A program made the translations under genes and the position numbers. Shown here in pieces: positions 56,901 through 64,000 of a stretch of DNA of 64,000 nucleotides (the stretch's first letter is position 1; every line of letters begins with the position of its first letter). This stretch comes from Asterias rubens (Eukaryota; Echinodermata; Asteroidea; Forcipulatida; Asteriidae), in assembly GCF_902459465.1 (NCBI RefSeq), contig NC_047082.1, positions 8,225,407 to 8,289,406 of the forward strand, in the 5' to 3' direction. The notes beneath the pieces were generated by a model that was given only the letters and a program-made list of their open reading frames with translations, searched no databases and was not told where the DNA came from.

Positions 56901-59050
56901 GAAGAAAGAACCGCATGGCAAAGTAATCGCTATTTTGGAACTTAAGTTTATTTGAAGTGAAACACTTGCACTGTCCTAAAAGATAAAACAAAGAGCTGTT
57001 TGTGACCGAATAATGTGTGTGAACCTCACATGACATGGAGGTGCTAATGAATCATTATCATTATGGAGGTGCCAATGAATCATAAGTTTATGTTTGGGCT
57101 AATGAATCATTATTATTTTACTCAATTCATCACAGCATGCAAAAGAAATAACTATTATATTGCCTTTGTGCCCGGGTGGCAGGAGATTCTTTCCCCCACA
57201 GATACCCCCCCGTCCCCACCCCACCCCACCCCACCCCCACATTACGGCTAGTTAGTCTTACTACTTTTACAAAATAAAGTCGCTGAAGTCGACCAGCAGA
57301 AATGTGTGTTTTTTCTTCCTGCAATACTTTCCCCTCAATTCGGATTGTTGAACTGCTAAGTGTTAAGAAAGCATCTAATCTGAATTGGTATTTTTTCTGT
57401 GTGTTTAGTAGAAGAACTATGCAGGTGACCAATGTTTCTCGAAGAGCAGGCCAGAATGAAAGGTACATAAAATAATCACACAGAGTTAGCACGTGTACTG
57501 ACAGTACTGCATCAGCTGCAGTAAGAGTGAATTGCAACTGACGAAAATCATATTCCAATATTCAGTTTAGAAAAAACAATTGAGACAAGTGTTATGATAA
57601 TTATTTTAAAACCATCCTTTGAAATTATGTAAAGTGCAACATAATTGTACATGTATGGAAGGTTGTGTTAAATAAATAAAGATGTATAAAGATTTATGCA
57701 CGAATTAGTGTTTTGCTGAGACAGCTACAGTACACGTGCTTCCCCGGTGGGTTTTTAATAGGGAGGATGAATAACGTCCTCAACAAGCTGACAGACAAGG
57801 AGTTCCAGATGGCCACAATGAAGAGTGAACAAAAAGTGCAGTCTTGGGTTTTTTTCTGTGTCTGTAAATACCCTTTTTCGACATAATTCTTTTGGCTCTC
57901 ATAATGCACTGACAAACATGTAACATTATTATTGGGCTCTTACCAGTGGAAACTTTGGAACGCTAGGTGGCAGCAGACTTACTAGGTAAATGTCAATTGT
58001 TTACGTAGTTCTGAGCATGCGCACGTTACTGAGAATAATGGAATAAACCTGGTAAGTCTGCTGCCACCTAGCGTTCCAAATTATTGTGCCCAATTGAAAT
58101 TACCCGTACTGATGCACTTCAGTCTCCTACCCTTTATCCCACCTCTTGAAAACCTTAATTGACGTCATCAACGCCGCCATTTTAGAGACAAACCAATATT
58201 GAAACAATGATCGGTTTTGTATGCGCAAGGCACATAATGGGGGCTTTTATGAACTCTATGTGGCAGGGTAAATCAATTGTCAATTGGTTTTGTGCGCGTG
58301 CTCAGAACAACGTTACCTGGTAAGACTGCTGTCACCAAGCGTTCCAAAGTCTCCCATTGCCCAATAAACAACCTCTTTTGACTTCTAGGCGCCGTGCCTT
58401 ACTCATAAGCCTAAAATGCATGTCAAGTGTCTCTAGGATGTTCTCTACTCAACCCAACCTCTGTTTTCTGGCGTCGGGCCAGCATAAAATCTTATTTTAC
58501 CTATTGTTTCTAATACAGAACCGAACACGTCGAATCACGTCGAACATGTCGAATCACGAGGGTAGTCAACATAGGGTACGACCCGCGGGGGCCGTCCAAC
58601 GACATTCACCTCGCTGAGATCCACCCCGACCCACCCTCCCGCATCCGAGGACTTATAAATCCTAATTGTACAAACAATCAGCAAGAATTTAGTTTCACTA
58701 GCAGTGACATGTACGGGTAAATATTACATTAATCCAAGGCTACTTAAAATTCATAAAGTTTTGTTTTGTACAAGGTTAAAGCCTGGTTCAAACTTCCTGC
58801 GACTGAATGCGAATGCGATATGAAACTTTGACGTCACGGGGCCGTTTTTGTTTTGCAGGAGTAGAGCACAGTCAACTGCTGCGAATTTTTCGTTGCGAAT
58901 TTTTGACGTCAAAGTTCGTATCACATTCGCATTTGCAGGAAGTATGAACCGGGATTCAATCCGGCTTTTGATGAAACCAAAGCCTACAGATACGGATTTA
59001 AAAAGGCACTCGATAAACATAAATTTGGGTGTTTAAAACCCAAAGTTTAA
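53943..59050 (+). CDS. One-CCP transmembrane receptor, paralogue of the gene at 47689
   Basis: Exons 53943-54009 (signal peptide, 22 residues), 55932-56141 (CCP module, phase 1-1), 56641-56731 (membrane helix; 91 bp as in the neighbour), 57409-57462 and 58519-58716. The CCP ends KNGASYSVKC..SGEWIPVGSC, matching the neighbour's motif. Two ends are possible. Without further splicing, exon 5 reads SSDMYG and stops at TAA 58718-58720 (207 residues). Splicing at GG|GTAAAT to 58939 gives a sixth exon (KYEPGFNPAFDETK..., stop 59048-59050; 243 residues), but that acceptor lies in the arm of a palindromic element. The tail is basic and Arg-rich, with no YxN motif, so the two paralogues probably signal differently, if at all. 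Confidence 0.72.
54010..54876. other. First part of a 1.9-kb intron
   Basis: Contains a reverse copy of the 3.2-kb dispersed repeat at 54276-54335 (CATTTTGGTCATGTTCCCTG) and an 11-bp direct repeat AGGATGCCTTC at 54331-54352. No exon seen. Confidence 0.5.
54877..55345. mobile_element. Nested elements: AAAGCCATTGGACACTTTC MITE inside a GTTAGGACGAGTT element
   Basis: The inner element (54895-55291) has inverted ends AAAGCCATTGGACACTTTC and AAGTGTCCAATGGCTTTAA. The outer halves, CTCGAGTTAGGACGAGTT and ACTTAGGATGGGTTTAATGC..GGACTTAGG, match the two arms of the copy at 52175-52343. An older element was split by a younger one. Confidence 0.75.
55495..55877. mobile_element. MITE, AAGGAACACGTTGCCTTGGATC family, long copy
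   Basis: Inverted ends GAAGGAACACGTTGCCTTGG and CATTGTAACGTGTTCCTTTA. The central ACTAACACGGTCGGCCATTT and ATGGCCGACCATGTTAGT pair as a second hairpin. It ends 54 bp before the CCP exon at 55932. Confidence 0.9.
56206..56587. mobile_element. GGCAGTGGACACTATTGG element, complete
   Basis: TTAAAGGCAGTGGACACTAT and AATAGTGTCCATTGCCTTTA at the ends, with the GAGACCTCAGATTTAAAACT/TTGAGGTCTCGAAATC hairpin inside. It fills most of the intron between the CCP and TM exons, starting 64 bp after the first and ending 53 bp before the second. Confidence 0.9.
57957..58350. mobile_element. Palindrome with GGAACGCTAGGTGGCAGCAGAC ends plus a second partial copy
   Basis: TTTGGAACGCTAGGTGGCAG at 57955 and its inverse CTGCCACCTAGCGTTCCAAA at 58058 enclose ~85 bp. 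A related right half, CTGCTGTCACCAAGCGTTCC, follows at 58327-58346. Confidence 0.8.
58768..58958. mobile_element. Inverted-repeat element overlapping a splice acceptor
   Basis: GCCTGGTTCAAACTTCCTGC and TTTGACGTCA at the left pair with TGACGTCAAAG and GCAGGAAGTATGAACCGGG at the right. The right arm contains the TTTGCAG acceptor (58938) and the first codons of the optional last exon of the receptor gene. Confidence 0.8.
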
Positions 59051-59187
59051 GAGCTTATTATTTTATTAAAATTTACTCCCGAAATACGATTATTATTTCA
59101 AGTTACGGATAATTATTAGCATAAGTTATTGTTGTTAGCATTACGGATTAATTACCCGTAGAGTACTTCAGGTTAAAAGGTCATGCA

Positions 59188-59412
59188 TCATGCTGTCCAG
59201 TTACGTCTTTCCTTAACCACAAATTTAATACTTTTTGCCCTGTCGTACGTAACCACCAACTTTCCATCTGTTGATCTATCACTCAGGCCACCTCCAAATA
59301 GCCAAGTACCTGACGTCACACTTCGAGGCTCATAGTTAACGGCAGATACTAGCCTGACCCGATGGCCGGACCTTGCAGTATACCTTTGACCGACTGACCT
59401 TTGATCTCGCAC
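59188..59412 (-). pseudogene. Coding-like fragment, unassigned
   Basis: Minus-strand ORF with RLVSAVNYEPRSVTSG and DGKLVVTYDRAKSIKFVVKE, a pattern loosely like an NHL or beta-propeller repeat (DGKLVVxDxxxKSIKxF). No supporting splice sites or neighbours. Could be a decayed exon or chance. Confidence 0.22.
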
Positions 59413-59687
59413 TCATTTCAACCGGAGATTCGCAGTCGGTTCTCATGTTATATAGGCTATACATAACTTGAATAATTAGCATACATAGCGAGTATAACTC
59501 TACATGAGCATTGTGCACTTGTACGCTGCATGCAGACGGTCAAAAGTACAAACTTATACATCACCTCGGAACAATCATAACACTCATATGGAAAGCTTAA
59601 TATACGTCACAGCACAACCATCCAATGAAATCATTGTATTTAAATGCAATAATTAGGCCTGTAAGAACCCGTGTATTGTCTAAAGGC

Positions 59688-60221
59688 CGAGTCACACTGC
59701 AGCGATAACGAAACATAGTTGTGATTCTGTCATTATTTTGGTTTAGTTCTATCGTCGTGGCCGTCTTGTGGTAATTGTATTGTTTGTTTGTTTGGTTTTG
59801 TTTGAGGAGTTAGTTTGAGGTGTTTGTTTTTCTGGTTGGGTGTTTTGTTTTTGCGTTTCGTTTATCCGTCTCGTTTTGATGTTATTGTTGTTACTATACG
59901 CTTTGTTTTATAATTTAAATGATCTTATTACCTTCCTTTGTTTTGTAAAAGGCATCCCAGCTTACAAGCTTTGCTTTAATAGGCCATGCCTCCATACAGT
60001 TTTCAGTCTTGTAACATCCTATTGTTTGTATTTGTATATTGTGTTTGTATGGAAATAAATGTTGATTGATTGAAAACGACAACGATAACAGCGCAAACAT
60101 TCTATTGGTTGTATTGCTCCACTCAGAATCCGCCCATGCGCTTAATCAACCAATCAAGGGCGTGCATTTTTAACGTTCTCTTTTTCGTTTTCGTTCTCGC
60201 TATCGAGGCTTGTGTGACCAG
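59688..60221. mobile_element. Palindromic element interrupted by a LINE 3' end
   Basis: Outer ends GAGTCACACTGCAGCGATAA and TTCTCGCTATCGAGGCTTGTGTGACC are roughly inverted. The middle (about 59720-60073) ends GGAAATAAATGTTGATTGATTGAAAA, a typical non-LTR retrotransposon 3' tail. Interpreted as a retroelement inserted in an older DNA element. Confidence 0.55.
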
Positions 60222-60869
60222 TTTAGAACCGTTGTTGACCCTCCAGACCTTACCTTCATCTCACGGACGCCACCAACTTTGAAATGGTGTGTGTGCAGTT
60301 CAACCATCATACTCGGGGGAATTTGAGAGACGGAAGCTTGATGCAGCCGTAAGCAACGTCTCAATGACAAATCCGTATTGTACTCCCAACAATATTTAAC
60401 ATAAAACAGCAGTGGAAATACTATCTACTTGCCGACTTGAAACTAACCTTACAATTTGGCTTATGTAACTCGATGTCAAAAGAACTTCAACCTTTTAAAA
60501 AAAGTATATATATTTTCTGTAATAAATAAAAGAAACAACCAAAATAACATGTTTTGTGTGGGTCCCTCTTCTGGTCACTCAAATTCCCTCGGGGAATAGA
60601 CGTACACTAGTATAAAACCTCATTGTCGGTCATTATGTGTATACTAATATTTTGTCTTTGCTCATTATTATTCCAGAAAGTTATAACTTTAAAGGCTGAT
60701 ATAATCATTGTGGCCAGCCTCATGTTGGTATTATTATTAAAATAAAAGTGTATTGAGTTCATTATTCAATAAAGTCATTGTTTTCAGATTATTAAAATTG
60801 ATAAGTCAGTCTGCTCGTAAATAATGGTTTATTCATTAAAAACACAGTAATAGTTGGGAAAAACTTGGA

Positions 60870-61180
60870 CTTTCTGGGGGGGGGGGGAGGGACCTCACAG
60901 GATTTTCCCGCCAGGAACCACCACAAGTTTTCCCAGGAACCCCCACAGGGTTTCCCCAGGGATCCCACAGGGTTTCAACATACACCCCAAAAGATGGTCT
61001 CATCAGGAATACCGACAGGATTTCCACGGGATCGCACAGGCACACCTCATGATTCCATAAGGAACCCTTCAGGGTTTTCACAGGAACCCCACAAGAACAC
61101 CATATGGGTTCCATAGGAGCCCCCCACAAGGTTTCCACAGGGACCCCCACAGATACCCCACAAGGACACCATATGGTTTC
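60870..61180. repeat. Degenerate CAGGAACCCCACAGGGTTTCC repeats
   Basis: About a dozen irregular units of 20-30 bp built on CACAGGGTTTCC and CAGGAACCCC, starting after a 13-G tract. ORFs through it are Pro/Thr or Gly/Val low complexity and probably not coding. Confidence 0.8.
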
Positions 61181-61807
61181 CACTTAGGTTGTGATAGTAC
61201 TCGCAAATCTCATTGATTCAGGCGTAGAGTACTCGTTTCATACCTCAACTACCCAAGGGATAGTAGAGAGTAGTGTGATGTTAGCTCTTTCAAACAGTTG
61301 TGAGCAACATGCATTGGCACCATGAATTCAGTCATGCTGAATCAGGAGTCATTTAGCTACGCAGATCATTCCAATGACCCACTCTCAGGGTTAAACTCAA
61401 TACCCACGGTATGTATTTTTTGGAACTAAATATAATAGTTTTTCAATTGAACATCCTCGGCCGGCCTAAGCCATATGAGGTCACACACATTAATTAAGTG
61501 TGAACTACTGCGCATGACAGGTTGTTGAATGAACAATTGATATTGAATAAATATCAAGTTTTATATGTATGCATAATAAATTAGATTACGACCGAGCTGC
61601 TTTGGCACAAAAAGTTGATTTAGCATTAAAATATCTCGCTGTTTTGCACATGTTACTGTCAAAAGTGTCAAGCCATTATTGAGTTTGACTGGTATTTAGC
61701 TGCTGTTTCCTTAATCATAACAATTTTTGAGTGGTAATCTGATTTTACTAAAGCAAGATTTTTTTTAGCAATTCTTTTTGCTTAGCAGCTCTCTGAAACG
61801 AGGCCCA

Positions 61808-62180
61808 AGTCATAAGGTGTGCCCACACTTTGTTCACACTGTGGGCCAGGAGATAACAGTTTGTTCACAATTTGGATTGACAGACAATCCCACGTACTGT
61901 CATAAGGTGTGCCCACATTGTGGGCCAATAGAGGGAAATATGAAAATATAACAGTAGCACACTGTCGTAAGGTGTGTCCACACTGTGTTCCCACTGTGGG
62001 CAAAAAGAGGATTATCATAGTGTGTCCACACTGTGGATTGACAAACAATCACACTGTCATAAGGTCCGCCACATTGTGCTCACATTTATGGGCCAGTAGA
62101 GGAAATAATGAACATTATGTGTGGATAATTAATCACAAGGTGTCATAAGGTGTGTCCACACTTGTCCACACTGTGTACAT
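61808..62180. repeat. Irregular tandem repeats of CATAAGGTGTGYCCACA
   Basis: Five units at about 61811, 61900, 61967, 62057 and 62143, each CATAAGGTGTGCCCACA followed by a CACTGTGGGCC-type stretch and GACAAACAATC. Spacing is 67-90 bp. The segment CCACACTGTGG is itself palindromic. A fragment of the GGGYCCAATTTCATAGAG family precedes it (AGCAGCTCTCTGAAACGAGG). Confidence 0.8.
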
Positions 62181-62309
62181 AGTTGGCATTCAAATGGTTT
62201 CCCTCTTAAACCTTTGAGTCCATTTATAACGAGTTATTATATGTTAATATTTTAGTCAACTTGCATTTTCTTTATTTATGATGAAACGTAATAATAAGCT
62301 GTTGTCAAC

Positions 62310-62480
62310 CAAAATGACCCATCGCACAAACAACAACATTTGTCATTTTGTTTTTTGGGGTCGTGGGTTCGAATCCCATCCGAGTAATTTGCCTGTGATA
62401 TATGACTCAGGAAAGTACTGAGTATGCAGTGCAAACACACATCGGTTTTGGGTAAAACAGCCCAACACCCGAACAAAGAA
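62310..62480 (+). mobile_element. tRNA-derived SINE
   Basis: A canonical B box in GTGGGTTCGAATCCCATCCG (62363-62382) is followed by GAGTAATTTGCCTGTGATAT and AAAGTACTGAGTATGCAGTG, a non-tRNA body. No matching acceptor stem, so not a functional tRNA. Confidence 0.65.
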
Positions 62481-62489
62481 ACACACACA

Positions 62490-63377
62490 ATGTACAGTGG
62501 GTGACTACCCGATCCCCGTCAACAGAAAAAGCATTCTCGAAAAGCTCTTTGGAGTTTTTTCTCTATAGTTAGGCAAATAAATTCCCGCCATCTGTTTTCG
62601 TCTGGTATACAACAAATATGCAGTCATCGGCCAATCGGGATTGAGAACTTTACTAAACAAGTGACCAGCTAAACATTCCTAAGACTGGGGTGTGAATGTG
62701 GAGTGAAAATCCTCGCTGTTATGCAAATGAGGATGATTGCGTTGTTTTCAAAGTACTTATAGTGGCGAATTCGCCCTCTGAATGGCCAGTCATTGTGTGT
62801 AGATCCTCCAACGCTGGACAGCAGTGATTAGAGGCATTATATAACTCTGTATTGTAACGGTAAAATATCGGTAATGACTTATCCATTCATCGAAACAGAC
62901 AAGTACAATACATATGAAGCCCGAAGTCGAGGCTCTACACGTGCAAGCCTTGCTGCTTGGTGCATGCAAGGCAGGGCATCGTTCACTTTGGACCAAGTCG
63001 CGCTGGAGCACAGCCGTATCTCTCGGCTCGTCGTGGGATCTTCGCCTTTTCTTGTGAACTTTAAATTGATTAACATTCTAACTGTGGCCAACCTTGTCAC
63101 ACACGATGTGCATTGGTCAACAATAAATTGTGCACTTTTGAGCCAATTATGACATTATTTATCTGAGGTTTTGACGAAAGTTAGGTCGGTCTATATACAC
63201 GAGCCCGGTCGAATCGCCGCGAACCGGAGTGTGAACCTTCACGGGTGCCGCCCGTTAAGCGGTGAGCCGTGCAGACCCAGCAGCCAGCTCCAATCCAGCC
63301 AGCTCCCATCCAGCCAGACTTCAATGAACATTGATATGACTTTTTGTGTGAGATGCTGACAATTCTTAAGAGGCTGG
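62490..63377. other. Gene-free flank, possibly a promoter region
   Basis: A CTATATACACG TATA-like motif lies at 63189-63199, about 185 bp before the possible start codon at 63378. A direct repeat of CCAGCCAGCTCC occurs at 63279-63316. No other feature recognised. Confidence 0.3.
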
Positions 63378-63463
63378 ATGGGACCACAAGATGGGAGTGT
63401 GTTATCTATGGATATGTGGTTTGTGGACGAGGGAGTCTTCGCTGGAGTCATCGCCGGATTCAG
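63378..63463 (+). CDS. Possible first coding exon of a further gene
   Basis: ATG at 63378 opens 28 codons (MGPQDGSVLSMDMWFVDEGV then FAGVIAGF) up to a strong donor CAG|GTAAGG at 63463, phase 2. The start context GGCTGGATGG is moderate. The peptide would be an N-terminal tail leading into a hydrophobic segment. No second exon lies in the remaining 540 bp, so this is a weak call. Confidence 0.33.
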
Positions 63464-64000
63464 GTAAGGAAAACTTGGCACCATCCGACCTCCACTTTGT
63501 AACTGGCTGGAAAAAATACCACTTTGATAGTAATGTTTAATGGGGGGTTTGTACAAGTTTTACTATAGTGGGAAAACACATGAGTTGAATATTGAAAACT
63601 CTCTCTTATGAGTCGCGATAGTTTGGGTGAAAAACTCGTAAATGGTAGAATCATGGACTTTTTAAAGTTTGTTTTAATTATTTGTAAATTTCTCAAGCAA
63701 ACAACAGTAGATAAAACCTGGTGGGGTGTGCAGATACACAATTGACTGTTCGAAAAAAGGGGTGCAATTATTTTGAAACACATGATGAATACACAAGTTT
63801 AGTTGAATTCAGGCTACTCAAGAACCCGTGGTTAATAGGTTTTAAGTCAAATACAATAATCATTAAAACAAGTTAAAAAAAATATTGATTGTAAAATTAT
63901 TGATAGAGGGCAATAGCGGAGGTCGGATAACGCAAGTTATCCAAAATCAAGATCAAGACAAGACGAAGACTCCGAAGTGTAAGAGAAGATCTAACCCGTT

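Noticed and set aside
59188-59412. NHL-like beta-propeller gene
   Set aside because: Similarity is limited to one short DGKLVV..KSIK pattern, with no second repeat or splice sites; kept only as a low-confidence fragment.
60836-61183. 115-aa minus-strand ORF rich in Val, Pro and Trp
   Set aside because: Follows the CACAGGGTTTCC repeat; low complexity with no domain.
62363-62382. Perfect B box suggesting a tRNA gene
   Set aside because: No clover-leaf can be formed and the downstream body is that of a dispersed repeat, so it is called a SINE.

Overview
The window is nuclear DNA from an invertebrate deuterostome, most likely an echinoderm and probably a sea star. Three things point there: every gene is split by GT-AG introns; the recognisable proteins are animal ones (syntaxin-7/12 class, stathmin-domain protein, sushi/CCP and C-type lectin receptors); and the introns are packed with short palindromic elements and tRNA-headed SINEs that I associate from memory with echinoderm genomes. 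The species call is inference. Exons were built by hand from splice sites, phase continuity and family resemblance.

Layout. 1-2163 (minus): the 5' part of a secreted or membrane CCP protein that runs off the left edge. 6835-8724 (plus): a stathmin-domain protein of the STMND1 type. 8.7-16.6 kb: gene-poor, repeat-rich. 16594-24199 (minus): an endosomal Qa-SNARE of the syntaxin-7/12 class with two equal-length alternative last exons and an intron minisatellite built from copies of its own exon end. 26208-27469 (plus): a small unrecognised two-pass membrane protein. 28.5-30.5 kb: a satellite-like array of ~91 bp units. 31325-46320 (plus): a 12-exon receptor with order CCP-CCP-CTLD-CTLD-CCP-CCP-mucin stalk-TM-short tail. 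Its second intron holds two intronless, opposite-strand genes for secreted C-type lectin + PAN/apple proteins. 47689-51200 and 53943-59050 (plus): two small one-CCP, one-TM receptors that look like paralogues with divergent tails. 59-64 kb: repeats and a possible first exon of a further gene.

Taken together, about half of the window is an accessory surface-recognition cluster: three CCP-type membrane genes in a row, nested lectins, and one more CCP gene at the left edge. All the extracellular exons are phase 1-1, which makes them freely shufflable. The organisation resembles invertebrate immune or allorecognition loci, but no function can be proved from sequence alone. The syntaxin and stathmin genes are ordinary conserved genes between the receptor genes.
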